From NCBI GenBank assembly GCA_024280995.1, contig JAMXLM010000005.1, positions 30,919-94,918 on the forward strand: DNA of 64,000 nt. Reading direction: 5' to 3'. The translations under genes were made by a program, and so were the position numbers. Positions within the stretch are counted from its first letter, which is position 1. Each line of letters begins with the position of its first letter. Source of the DNA: Candidatus Dormiibacterota bacterium (GTDB taxonomy: Bacteria > Chloroflexota > Dormibacteria > Dormibacterales > Dormibacteraceae). Of the stretch, positions 41,212-49,417 are shown piece after piece. The notes below the pieces were generated by a model. It saw only the letters and a program-made list of their open reading frames with translations, had not been told where the DNA came from and made no database searches.

Positions 41212-42285
41212 TCAGTGTGTCAGGGTAATTCGCACGGCCGTCCCGGCTCCGCTGCTGTCCAGGTCGATCGCTCCGCCGTGCGCCGTCACGATGTCGCGCG
41301 CAATGGCGAGGCCCAGCCCGCTGCCCGTCGAGGTCGGACCCTTGGTGAACCTCTCGAACACGTGAGGCAGCAGGTCGGGCGGGATCCCCTCGCCCGTGTC
41401 GCTCACCGTGACCGTCGCCGGTGCGGAGACCGCGACCTTGACGGATCCTCCCTTTGGCGTGTGCCGGATCGAGTTCGACAGCAGATTGCCGATCACCTGG
41501 CGCATGCGGGCAGGGTCGACGTCGACGGGCGGCAAGCTCGAGACGGCGTCGACCGTCAGGGACACGCCCTTCGATTCAGCCTGCGGCCGGAACGACTCGA
41601 CCGAGTCGTGCACCAGGGCGCCGAGGTCGGTCGGCTCCTTCTGCAAAACCAGGTTGCCGGCGTCGCTCAACGTCAGGGTCCGCAGGTCTTCGACCAGCCG
41701 CTCGAGCGTCTGCGTTGCGTCCAGGATCGGCGCCAGGTGGGCCGCGTCCGCGGGGTAGAGGCCGTCGTTGATCGCCTCGGCCTGGCCGCGGATCACCGAC
41801 AGAGGCGTGCGCAGCTCGTGGGTCACGTCGGCGAGAAATGAGCGACGCTGCTCGTCCATCGCCTTCAGCCGGGCCGACATCGAGTTGAACGCTCGCGCGA
41901 CCGACCGAATGTCAGACGAGCCCCACTCCGGCACCTGGGCGGAATAGTCGCCCGACTCGATGCGGCGCGCGGCGTCGATCAGGTTGTTCATCGGCGTCGC
42001 GACCCGGCGAACGCCGCCGGCGACCGCCAGCACGATGAGCCCGATGATCAGCAGGAGAGGGAACAGAAAGAAAGGATGGAACTGCCCCGGGCCTCGGCCG
42101 AAGAGCGCGCCGGCGAATCCTCCTGTCAGAAACGCGACGAAAAGCACGAGCAAGACAAAGCAGCCGATGAACCTGATGAACGGCGCCGGCCGGCGGCGCC
42201 GTCCCCATCCCGCCGGAGGGAAGGGCTCGTTTTCCGGCCACCACGGTGGGCGGCGATACGATCCCGCCTGCCAGCGACGGCTCAT
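41212..42285 (-). CDS. sensor histidine kinase (HAMP type)
   Basis: 357 residues. Short Pro/Trp-rich cytoplasmic start, two membrane helices with only a very short external loop, HAMP domain, HisKA with the phospho-acceptor in FLADVTHELRTPLSVIRG, and HATPase_c with N box QVIGNLLSNSIRHTPKGG and G boxes VSDTGEGIPPDLL and GSGLGLAIARDIV. The small sensor suggests intramembrane or partner-based sensing. The ATG overlaps the stop of the response regulator gene (4 bases). Confidence 0.94.
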   Translation of the reverse strand: MSRRWQAGSYRRPPWWPENEPFPPAGWGRRRRPAPFIRFIGCFVLLVLFVAFLTGGFAGALFGRGPGQFHPFFLFPLLLIIGLIVLAVAGGVRRVATPMNNLIDAARRIESGDYSAQVPEWGSSDIRSVARAFNSMSARLKAMDEQRRSFLADVTHELRTPLSVIRGQAEAINDGLYPADAAHLAPILDATQTLERLVEDLRTLTLSDAGNLVLQKEPTDLGALVHDSVESFRPQAESKGVSLTVDAVSSLPPVDVDPARMRQVIGNLLSNSIRHTPKGGSVKVAVSAPATVTVSDTGEGIPPDLLPHVFERFTKGPTSTGSGLGLAIARDIVTAHGGAIDLDSSGAGTAVRITLTH

Positions 42286-42986
42286 GCCGAGTCAGGCTCG
42301 GCGAACCGGTATCCGACTCCGAAAACGGTCTCGATGTACCTGGCGCCGATCTTGCGCCGGATGTTTTTCACGTGGGCGTCGATCGCGCGCTCATACGACT
42401 CGATCGCGACGCCACGAATCGCGTCGAGAAGCTGCGCTCGCGTGAAGACTCGGCCAGGCTGACGCGCCATCGCGGACACGATCTGGAACTCGCTCTTGGT
42501 CAGGTCGGCGCGACGCCCGCCAAACCGCGCCTCCATTCGCGCCACGTCGAGCTCGACGTCCTTGCCGACGCGGATGACGTCCGAGGGAGATGCCGCGTCG
42601 GAGGCCCGGCGGAGCACTGCGCGCACGCGGGCGACGAGCTCCTTCGGCGAGAAGGGCTTGGTCAGATAGTCGTCCGCCCCGAGCTCGAGGCCGACGAGCT
42701 TGTCGGACTCCTCCGTCCGCGCCGACAGGATGATGATCGGCACCTCGCCGTCCCGTCGCAACGAGCGCGCGACGTCGAGACCGTCGAGCCCGGGGAGGCC
42801 GAGGTCGAGGACTACGAGGTCCGGCCTGCCGGTGCGCGCGGAACGCAGCGCGGTCGGCCCGTCGGAAGCCGTGAGCACGGTGAACCCACCGTGCTCGAGG
42901 TAATCGCGGACGAGCTGCACGATCCGCGGCTCGTCGTCGACGACAAGGATGGTCGCCACGTTGACGACCATCCTAGGTTCCGACAT
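42282..42986 (-). CDS. OmpR-type response regulator
   Basis: 234 residues. Receiver domain (ILVVDDEPRIVQLVRDYLEH, phospho-Asp in LVVLDLGLPGLDG, Lys in DDYLTKPFSPKEL) and a winged-helix DNA-binding domain (LTKSEFQIVSAMARQPGRVF, IDAHVKNIRRKIG, TVFGVGYRF). The ATG at 42986 has AGGAG just upstream; a GTG at 42959 with TAGGAT 10 bases before it would give the canonical VATILVVDDE start and may be an internal leaderless start. Forms an operon with the kinase and the Gly/Pro-rich membrane protein. Confidence 0.94.
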   Translation of the reverse strand: MSEPRMVVNVATILVVDDEPRIVQLVRDYLEHGGFTVLTASDGPTALRSARTGRPDLVVLDLGLPGLDGLDVARSLRRDGEVPIIILSARTEESDKLVGLELGADDYLTKPFSPKELVARVRAVLRRASDAASPSDVIRVGKDVELDVARMEARFGGRRADLTKSEFQIVSAMARQPGRVFTRAQLLDAIRGVAIESYERAIDAHVKNIRRKIGARYIETVFGVGYRFAEPDSA

Positions 42987-42992
42987 CTGCTC

Positions 42993-43451
42993 CTAGACAG
43001 AGGTCGAGTCAGGCGGCCCTGAGGGCGGGCCAGATGGCGGGCCAGGCGGCGGCGCCGAAGGTGGGGTCTTGCCTTCGCCGTGCTGCTGCCGGTGCCACTC
43101 TTCCGCGCGCTCCTGGAACGAGCCGAACCGGCCTGGGCCATCGCCCCAGCCGCGGCCGTAGCCCCAGCCGCCGCGCATCATCCGGCGTCCGGCGAATCCC
43201 CAGAACGCCAGGCGGAACAGCCAGAAGATCCCGAAGAGGATCAGCAGGAACCACAGGATTCCGAATCCCGCGAAGAACGGGTGGAACCCGTAGCCGTAGT
43301 AGTACGGGGGCGCGCCGTCACCACTGTTCGCCGCCGCCGGCAGGTGCGTGTTCACACCGTCCGACCAGCCGACGTTGTAGGCGATCACGCCCACGATCAC
43401 AAACAGAATCGCTGTCACCAGCAACCCCGCAATACCGAATCCGCGTCGCAT
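42993..43451 (-). CDS. membrane protein with Gly/Pro-rich cytoplasmic tail, partner of the two-component system
   Basis: 152 residues. A first helix (GIAGLLVTAILFVIVGVIAY), a Tyr/Gly-rich external segment (APPYYYGYGFHPFFAGFG), a second helix (ILWFLLILFGIFWLFRLAFW), then a low-complexity tail with GPPSGPPSGPP. It begins the operon, with AAGGAG 10 bases before the ATG, and its stop is 7 bases from the regulator ATG. Constant linkage to a sensor with almost no external loop suggests a sensing partner or a target gene; this is inference. Confidence 0.7.
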   Translation of the reverse strand: MRRGFGIAGLLVTAILFVIVGVIAYNVGWSDGVNTHLPAAANSGDGAPPYYYGYGFHPFFAGFGILWFLLILFGIFWLFRLAFWGFAGRRMMRGGWGYGRGWGDGPGRFGSFQERAEEWHRQQHGEGKTPPSAPPPGPPSGPPSGPPDSTSV

Positions 43452-43543
43452 CGAACTTCACTCCTTTGTTGTGAATGAGATTGGCGTCGACTCTCATCCT
43501 TCCCAGGAGTTGTGAGCGAGTTGTGAACGCCTCGCGAAGACCT

Positions 43544-44296
43544 TTAGAAGCCGCCCTCCAGCTCCACCAGCTCGGCGCTTCGGCGCCAGAGCGCGGCTTG
43601 CTGCCCTTCGTCGAGCGTCGAGCGCGGCGGATCGATTCGCTTCAATCCCTTGAAGAACCATCCCGTGGTGCCTGCCTTCGCGGGCGAGAGGGCCAGCTCG
43701 GCCAGGTCCTGCCCGGCCCGCTCCGGGTCTCGCGACAGCAGCCGGGTCACAAACCGCAGCGGGCGCGGCTGTTCGCGCATCAGCTCGGATCGGACGTGGC
43801 CAGGGTGGAACGCATTGGCCCGCACGTCCCAGCGCTTCGCGCGGCGCGCGAGCTCGAAGGTGAACATCAGGTTCGCCGCTTTGGTCGCGCCGAAGGTGTG
43901 GAAGGCGCTGAAGCGGTCGCGGTCCATGAGCCGAGCCAGGTCGACGCGCGTCGACGACGGGGCCGCGACGGTGATGACGCGCCCACCTCCCTCGAGGCGA
44001 TCGCGCAGCAGGTTGGTAAGCAGGAACGGAGCGAGGTGGTTGACCGTCAGCATGAGCTCCAGGCCCTCGGCCGACTTCTTGTACGCCGGCGCGTATACAG
44101 CGGCGATCAGCAGGAGCGCGTCGATGTGCGTGCGGTCGCGGTTGAGCTCGCGCGCGGCGGCGCGGACGGAGGCGAACGAAGACAGGTCGAAATCCGGCCG
44201 CGAGAGCTTGACGACGTTCGCGTGGCGCCTCTCCAGGGATTCGACCGTCGCGGCGCCCACGGCGCCTGTGGCGCCGGTCACGACCACCGTTGGCAT
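43544..44296 (-). CDS. SDR-family protein with altered active site
   Basis: 250 residues, retinol-dehydrogenase-like short-chain dehydrogenase fold. The cofactor motif TGATGAVG is intact, as is the Lys of FGATKAANLMF, but the catalytic Tyr of YxxxK is Phe (TTC codon at about 43888-43890 on the minus strand) and NNAG is replaced by LIAAVYAP. The serine of VAAPSSTRVDL remains. Catalytic activity is therefore doubtful, or altered. It diverges from the GDPD gene with 9 bases between starts. Confidence 0.87.
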   Translation of the reverse strand: MPTVVVTGATGAVGAATVESLERRHANVVKLSRPDFDLSSFASVRAAARELNRDRTHIDALLLIAAVYAPAYKKSAEGLELMLTVNHLAPFLLTNLLRDRLEGGGRVITVAAPSSTRVDLARLMDRDRFSAFHTFGATKAANLMFTFELARRAKRWDVRANAFHPGHVRSELMREQPRPLRFVTRLLSRDPERAGQDLAELALSPAKAGTTGWFFKGLKRIDPPRSTLDEGQQAALWRRSAELVELEGGF

Positions 44297-44305
44297 GATC
44301 TAGCG

Positions 44306-44812
44306 GTGATCGTAAGCGCGCACGACGGCTACCCTCGCCTGCTTAACTCGGGCGCCGACTACATCGAGGTCGACATCCGCCGCAACGCGGACGGTGTGAT
44401 CGTGCTCGCCCATGATCCCGTGCAGCCCGATCGAAGCTATCCGACGTACGACGAGCTGCTCGCAAAGCTGCCGGCCGGAGCCGGTCTGCACCTCGACCTC
44501 AAAGAGAAGGGGTTCGAGCTCGAGCTGATGGCGCGCGCTCCGGCAAAGGTGGTCGTCACACCCGACTTCCAGGAGTCCGCCGACGTCATCAAGGAGCATT
44601 ACCCGCACGTGCGGGTCAGCCCCATCGACTTCGTGACCCTGGACCAGCGCTACGTGACCGGCGACAACCTCCACCGGCAGACCAGACCGGTATGGGTCTG
44701 GACCGTAGACGATCCGAAGCAGATGCGGCGGCTGATGGACAGCCCGCGGGTGGAGTGCATCGTCACGAATCGCCCGGACAAGGCGATCAAGCTCAGGTCG
44801 GGTAAAGAGTGA
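44306..44812 (+). CDS. short glycerophosphodiester phosphodiesterase family protein
   Basis: 168 residues, shorter than the usual 230-260. Catalytic pattern partly kept: AHDGYPRLLN (usual HRG is HDG), DYIEVDIRRNADGVIVLAHD (Glu and Asp of ExD and the second His), GAGLHLDLKEKG in the central strand and VWVWTVDDPKQM late. The sequence between the second His and the LxLDLK strand is much abbreviated. The substrate is probably a glycerophosphodiester, but reduced activity is possible. GTG start. Its 3' end overlaps the convergent 44793 gene by 20 bases. Confidence 0.8.
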   Translation: MIVSAHDGYPRLLNSGADYIEVDIRRNADGVIVLAHDPVQPDRSYPTYDELLAKLPAGAGLHLDLKEKGFELELMARAPAKVVVTPDFQESADVIKEHYPHVRVSPIDFVTLDQRYVTGDNLHRQTRPVWVWTVDDPKQMRRLMDSPRVECIVTNRPDKAIKLRSGKE

Positions 44813-45281
44813 TGTTTTCCTGGCAGCAGAACGCGCCCTCGTCCGGCGTCCATTGGAGAGTGAAAGGCGGGGTGCTGCTGGACACGCGGAAGCAGAGGTC
44901 GAGCGGGCCGAAGTAGGCGCCGCCGCTGAACGCATGGCGGTCGAATGTCTTGCATCCCGGCGAGTCGGTGATCGGGATGGATTGGTGGCGGCCGGCGTCG
45001 ATCAAGGTCAGGTCCTCGGGCGAGGCGTGTGTGGCTCCGGATGAGTTCTGGAACTTGACCGTCATGTGGACGATGTCGTTGGTGACGGTGACCTTCGAGA
45101 TCCAGATCGTGTAGCCGTTCAGGTTGGCGCACGGCCCTGGGGTGCAGCTGTCCGGCGCCAGGTTGCTGTTCGTCTGCGTCGAGAGAGGCGTCTTCAGCGC
45201 CATGTAGGCGCCGCCCGCAATCAGGGCGGCCACCAGAAGACCGGCAAGCGCGGCAACGAAGGTCAGCAGGCGGCGAGCCAT
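44793..45281 (-). CDS. signal-anchored extracytoplasmic protein
   Basis: 162 residues. N-terminal anchor (LLTFVAALAGLLVAALIAGG) and a beta-rich external domain with three cysteine pairs candidates: CTPGPC, PGCKTF plus DLCFRV, and FCCQEN. The motif TVTNDIVHMTVKFQNSS resembles DUF4352-type domains that bind or monitor extracellular ligands, and it is weakly like the 37906 lipoprotein. It lies upstream of a MacB-type ABC pair but is on its own. Function unknown. Confidence 0.65.
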   Translation of the reverse strand: MARRLLTFVAALAGLLVAALIAGGAYMALKTPLSTQTNSNLAPDSCTPGPCANLNGYTIWISKVTVTNDIVHMTVKFQNSSGATHASPEDLTLIDAGRHQSIPITDSPGCKTFDRHAFSGGAYFGPLDLCFRVSSSTPPFTLQWTPDEGAFCCQENITLYPT

Positions 45282-45305
45282 CTGCGATACCTAACGCGCA
45301 GGGTA

Positions 45306-46004
45306 CTAAACGGGTACGGCTTCTCCGACCCTCTCGTCCGACACGACCTTGCCGTCCTTGAGCCGAATCTGGCGAGTCGTCTGGGCGGCGATGTCGAGAT
45401 CGTGGGTGACCAGCACCAGCGTCACGCCTTCCTGGCGGTTGAGCAGCTTCAGCAGGTCGACCAGCTGCTGCGCCGTTTCGGTGTCGACCGCGCCGGTGGG
45501 CTCGTCGAGAAGGATCAAGGACGGCCGGTTGACCATCGAGCGGGCGATCGCCACGCGCTGCATCTGGCCGCCGGACAGCTCGGTCGGCCGGTGCTTGATC
45601 CGGTCCGACAGCCCAACCCGGTCGATGAGGTCGATGGCCCGCTTCCTGCCCGCCTCGCCGTCTTTGGCGTACCGCTGCGGCAGCATCACGTTCTCGAAGA
45701 CGTTGAGGCCAGAAAGAAGGTTGTACTCCTGGAAGACGAATCCGACCTTCCGGGCTCGCAGGTGCGCGCGCTGGCGGTCGCTCAGGCTGGTCGTCTCGAC
45801 GTCGTCGATGATCAGGCTGCCGGCGGTCGGCTTCAGGAGCAGACCAAGTAGATCGAGCATCGTCGTCTTGCCGGACCCCGAACGGCCGACCACGGCCACG
45901 AACTCGCCGGGAGCGATGTCGAGGGTGACGCCGTCCAGGGCGCGGATGATCTCCTGACCGCGCTTGTAGTTCTTGGTCAGACCGACGAGCTCGACTCCGG
46001 CCAT
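45306..46004 (-). CDS. MacB/LolD-type ABC transporter ATP-binding protein
   Basis: 232 residues. Walker A GRSGSGKTTMLD, signature ELSGGQMQRVAIAR, Walker B LILLDEPTGAVD, H-loop VTHD. It starts 1 base after the permease stop, in the order permease-ATPase on the minus strand. MacB-type pairs export peptides, lipoproteins or act as mechanotransducers at the cell envelope; substrate unknown. Confidence 0.95.
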   Translation of the reverse strand: MAGVELVGLTKNYKRGQEIIRALDGVTLDIAPGEFVAVVGRSGSGKTTMLDLLGLLLKPTAGSLIIDDVETTSLSDRQRAHLRARKVGFVFQEYNLLSGLNVFENVMLPQRYAKDGEAGRKRAIDLIDRVGLSDRIKHRPTELSGGQMQRVAIARSMVNRPSLILLDEPTGAVDTETAQQLVDLLKLLNRQEGVTLVLVTHDLDIAAQTTRQIRLKDGKVVSDERVGEAVPV

Positions 46005-47201
46005 CTAGTCGATCCTCAGCGCGATCACCGGGTCGAGCCGGGCTGCGCGCCAGGCCGGGAACAGGCCGGCGCCCGCACCCAGCACCGTCGCAAACCCGAT
46101 GGCAAGGATGGTCAGGTTGGGCGTGATGAGGAACAACGTCGAACCGTCGGCCGCGGGAAAGACGGTGTTGCGGATCACGACCAGGAGGACGCCCAGCCCA
46201 TAGCCGAGGAGACCGCCCAACAGGCCCATGAGCGTGGCTTCTATGAGGAACTCGCCCATGATGTTCGTGGTCGTCGCGCCGACCGCCTTCTTGAGGCCGA
46301 TCTCACGAACGCGATCGGAAACGGCCATCAGCATCGTGTTGATGACGGAGAGTCCGCCGACGATCAGCGCCAGAACCGCCGCCGCGATTGCGACCGCGGT
46401 GAACACCTGGCCGCCGGCCTTGAACGCGTTGACCAGGTCGCTGGGCCGCGTCGCCTTGACGCCCGGCACCTCTTCGTTGATCCGGTCGGCGATCCTGTCC
46501 AGGTCGGACGTCGACGTTCCGGGGTTGCCGTAAACCGAGATGCCCTCGGTGATCTGGCTAGTGTCGATCTGCAGCGTGGCGGGCAGGCTGTCTCGCAGGA
46601 GCATCTGAGCGTCGGTCAGGTTGATGTAGGCAAAGCTGTCCGGCGCCGTCTTGGTCTCGTTGAGAATGCCGACCACGTTGAACGTGTGGTTGACGAAATC
46701 GGGCTTGGCGCCGGCCGGCTTGACCGGCAGGTTGATCGTGTCGCCGACCTTCTTTTTGAACTCCTTGGCGATCGTCGAGCCGAGCGTGACCTCGCCCCGC
46801 GACGACGATGTGACGAAGCGCCCCGACGCGTATGACAGCTTGAGGGCGCTGTAGCTGTTCTCCGCCGGGTCGGCGCCGACGATCGTGTCGGGCACGCCGA
46901 AGCTCACGACGACGGTGCCACCTGGCTTCGCGTCGATCGAGTAGCCGGCAAACGCCGCCGCGACCCCCTGGACCCTCTTGATCTCGTCGATCTTCGAGAT
47001 GGGGAGGAAAGGCGCCGCCTGGCCGTCCGGCGCGCCGACCTGGATGCTCCCGCCGAAATACTTCACGCCGCCGTCGATCAGCGCGTTGAAGTTCTCGGCG
47101 AGCGCCCCCATCGTGGTCAGCGCGAAGACGCCGATGACGATGCCCGAGATCGTCAGTGTGCTGCGCAGCTTGCGCCGCCAGATGTTGCGGAGGAACTCCA
47201 T
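46005..47201 (-). CDS. MacB-type ABC transporter permease (FtsX domain)
   Basis: 398 residues from ATG 47201. N-terminal helix (TLTISGIVIGVFALTTMGA), a large extracytoplasmic MacB-core domain (about 45-265) and a C-terminal FtsX three-helix domain (VREIGLKKAVGATTTNIMGE is the typical FtsX motif). TATCCT lies 9 bases before the ATG. The start at 47285 is rejected because the extra residues are not conserved. First gene of the pair with the ATPase. Confidence 0.94.
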   Translation of the reverse strand: MEFLRNIWRRKLRSTLTISGIVIGVFALTTMGALAENFNALIDGGVKYFGGSIQVGAPDGQAAPFLPISKIDEIKRVQGVAAAFAGYSIDAKPGGTVVVSFGVPDTIVGADPAENSYSALKLSYASGRFVTSSSRGEVTLGSTIAKEFKKKVGDTINLPVKPAGAKPDFVNHTFNVVGILNETKTAPDSFAYINLTDAQMLLRDSLPATLQIDTSQITEGISVYGNPGTSTSDLDRIADRINEEVPGVKATRPSDLVNAFKAGGQVFTAVAIAAAVLALIVGGLSVINTMLMAVSDRVREIGLKKAVGATTTNIMGEFLIEATLMGLLGGLLGYGLGVLLVVIRNTVFPAADGSTLFLITPNLTILAIGFATVLGAGAGLFPAWRAARLDPVIALRID

Positions 47202-47415
47202 GAAGCGATGAGGATACAGGCGCCGGATTAAGTCGTGGGGTGACCGCCGTGGAGCGCGGCAAGCCGGCCCGCGTAAAGACTCCAACCCTTCGGCGGGTCG
47301 ACCTCGCGCTACTCGTGCTTCTCCTACTCGATCGCGACCGCGGCGGTGCGATGCCCGCCGCGCGCGGGCGGCATGTTCGCGTCTCTATACAATTGCCGCG
47401 CCATGAGGGGATGCG

Positions 47416-48042
47416 GTGTTCAGCCTTCTGCTCCGGGGGTTCGCCCTGGGGTTTGCCGTCGCCGCGTCTCCGGGGCCGATCTTCTTTCTCTGCGTTAGAC
47501 GCACGCTCACGCAGGGGCGGCTGACCGGGATCGTTTCCGGCCTGGGAGTCGCCACCGCCGACGGTTTCTACGCGTTCATCGCGACATTCGGCGTCGCCGC
47601 GCTTACCGCGGCGTTCGTGGCGGGCCGCCGGCCGCTTGCGGTCGTCGGCGGAGCTGTCCTGGTCCTGTTGGGCGCCCGCATCCTCATGGAACGCCGCTCG
47701 GGCGACGCCATGCAGCCGGCAAGCACACCGACGGGTCGCGGCCTGGCGTGGGCCTACGCGTCGACCCTCGGCTTGACCATCACCAACCCGGCGACCATCG
47801 TCTCTTTCGCCGCGCTCGCAGCGACGCTGGGAGTTGGCACGGGCGGTTCATTGGTGCGGCCATCGCTCGTGGTCCTGGGCGTGGCCCTCGGCTCGGTCTT
47901 GTGGTGGATCGCGCTGGCGATCGCGGCCTCGGCCTTGCGCGCACGATTGACGCCGGCGGTCGTGGGCTGGATCGGCACAGTCAGCGGCCTGGCGATCGCG
48001 GTCCTCGGAATTTTGGCCGTGACCTCGGCCTTTTCAGGTTAG
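47416..48042 (+). CDS. LysE-family amino-acid exporter
   Basis: 208 residues, six expected helices. LysE/RhtB signature near the N-terminus (AVAASPGPIFFLCVRRTLTQG) and the second motif TLGLTITNPATIVSFAAL. The family exports basic or neutral amino acids. GTG start with AGGGG 5 bases before it; TACAAT at 47388-47393 is a candidate -10. Followed after 5 bases by the thioesterase gene. Confidence 0.9.
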   Translation: MFSLLLRGFALGFAVAASPGPIFFLCVRRTLTQGRLTGIVSGLGVATADGFYAFIATFGVAALTAAFVAGRRPLAVVGGAVLVLLGARILMERRSGDAMQPASTPTGRGLAWAYASTLGLTITNPATIVSFAALAATLGVGTGGSLVRPSLVVLGVALGSVLWWIALAIAASALRARLTPAVVGWIGTVSGLAIAVLGILAVTSAFSG

Positions 48043-48047
48043 GAAGA

Positions 48048-48560
48048 ATGGCGACCGAGCACAAGAACCGGACGCGGACGTTCAAGTGGGCCGACCCGTT
48101 CGCGTGGGTCGAAGCCGCTCCAGGCAAGACGGGACTGCAGCTCTTGCGTGATGGGCTGCGCGACGGAATGCCGAGGCCGCCGTTTGCCGAGACGCTGGAC
48201 ATCCGCTTGGTGAGCGTCGACGAGGGCAAGGCGGTCTTCGAGGGGCAGGCCGAGGAGTACTTTTACAACCCGATCGGCGTTGTGCACGGCGGTTTCGCGA
48301 TGACTCTCCTCGACTCGGCGCTGGGCGTGGCGGTGCACACGACGCTTGGCGTCGGCGAGCGCTACACGACGCTGGAGACGAAGGTGAACTTCGTTCGCCC
48401 GATCACACTCGACACCGGCCGCGTGCGCTGCGACGGCGCGGTCGTCCACCGCGGCGCGACGATCGCGACGGCGGAAGGCAAGGTCATCGCCGTCGACACA
48501 GGCAAACTTCTCGCGCATGGGACGACCACATGTCTGATCATTCCCGCCAGATCCGCATAG
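48048..48560 (+). CDS. PaaI-family hotdog-fold thioesterase
   Basis: 170 residues. Hotdog thioesterase motifs: YFYNPIGVVHGGFAMTLLDSAL (catalytic region) and TLETKVNFVRPITLDTGRV. N-terminal extension of about 30 residues (FKWADPFAWVEAAPG). Hydrolyses an acyl-CoA, substrate unknown. ATG at 48048 is 5 bases after the LysE stop; the PhzF gene overlaps its end by 31 bases, so thioesterase, PhzF, the selenoprotein and the MBL protein form one run. Confidence 0.9.
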   Translation: MATEHKNRTRTFKWADPFAWVEAAPGKTGLQLLRDGLRDGMPRPPFAETLDIRLVSVDEGKAVFEGQAEEYFYNPIGVVHGGFAMTLLDSALGVAVHTTLGVGERYTTLETKVNFVRPITLDTGRVRCDGAVVHRGATIATAEGKVIAVDTGKLLAHGTTTCLIIPARSA

Positions 48561-49411
48561 TCGACGTCTTCACCGACAAGCCGCTGACAGGCAATCAGCT
48601 GGCTGTGGTGCTCGACGGTCGCGACCTGTCTCAGCGCACGATGCAGCGCATCGCGCGGGAGATGAACTTCTCCGAGACCACGTTCATCTTTCCGCCGGAG
48701 ATTCCGACCCACGCGGCGCGTGTACGTATCTTCACGCCGGGAACCGAGCTTCCTTTCGCCGGCCATCCGACCATCGGAACCGCGTGGGTGATGGTCGATG
48801 AAGGCCTCGCCAAGGGGCCGGAGTTCGTCCTCGAGGAGACGGTCGGGCCGGTCGCGGTTCGCTGCGTGGACGAGCTCGTGTGGATGGCCCACCCGCCGCT
48901 GACATTCGGTCGGGTGTTCCCGCACAAGCAGGTGGCGGCGACGATCGGCGTGCCGGAGGACGCGATCGTGCACGACGTTCCGGCGCAGGTCGCGTCGACC
49001 GGCAACCCGTTCCTGTTCGTCGCCTTGAATGACCCTGGCCTTGTCGACGCGGCGCTCGCCGACCCCGCGCGCGTGCGCAAGCTCCTGAAGGGAAGCGGGG
49101 CGCACGGTGTCTTCCTGTTCGCCCACAACGGCAACGGCCGCCTCTACAGCCGGATGTTCGCCGTCGATATCGTCGAAGATCCGGCGACCGGCTCGGCGAG
49201 CGGGCCGCTGGGAGCCTTCGCGGTCAAGTACGGGCTCGTGGAGCGCAATCCGGCCGTCAAGATCGTGAGCGAGCAGGGCACCAGGATGGGCCGGCAGAGC
49301 TTCGTCCACATCGAGCTCTCATACGGCGATTCGCGCGACATCCCGGATCGCATCGAAGTCGGCGGCGGCGTGATGCCGGTGCTCAGCGGGACGCTGTCAG
49401 ACTTCGATTGA
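48530..49411 (+). CDS. PhzF-family isomerase/epimerase
   Basis: 293 residues, two-domain diaminopimelate-epimerase-like fold. Catalytic Glu region AREMNFSETTFI, GTELPFAGHPTIGTAWV and EDPATGSASGPLGAF are all present. PhzF catalyses a proton shift in phenazine synthesis; most homologues, as here with no phz genes, have unknown substrates. Overlaps the thioesterase gene; the selenoprotein gene starts 6 bases after its stop. Confidence 0.93.
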   Translation: MSDHSRQIRIVDVFTDKPLTGNQLAVVLDGRDLSQRTMQRIAREMNFSETTFIFPPEIPTHAARVRIFTPGTELPFAGHPTIGTAWVMVDEGLAKGPEFVLEETVGPVAVRCVDELVWMAHPPLTFGRVFPHKQVAATIGVPEDAIVHDVPAQVASTGNPFLFVALNDPGLVDAALADPARVRKLLKGSGAHGVFLFAHNGNGRLYSRMFAVDIVEDPATGSASGPLGAFAVKYGLVERNPAVKIVSEQGTRMGRQSFVHIELSYGDSRDIPDRIEVGGGVMPVLSGTLSDFD

Positions 49412-49417
49412 GGCCTG

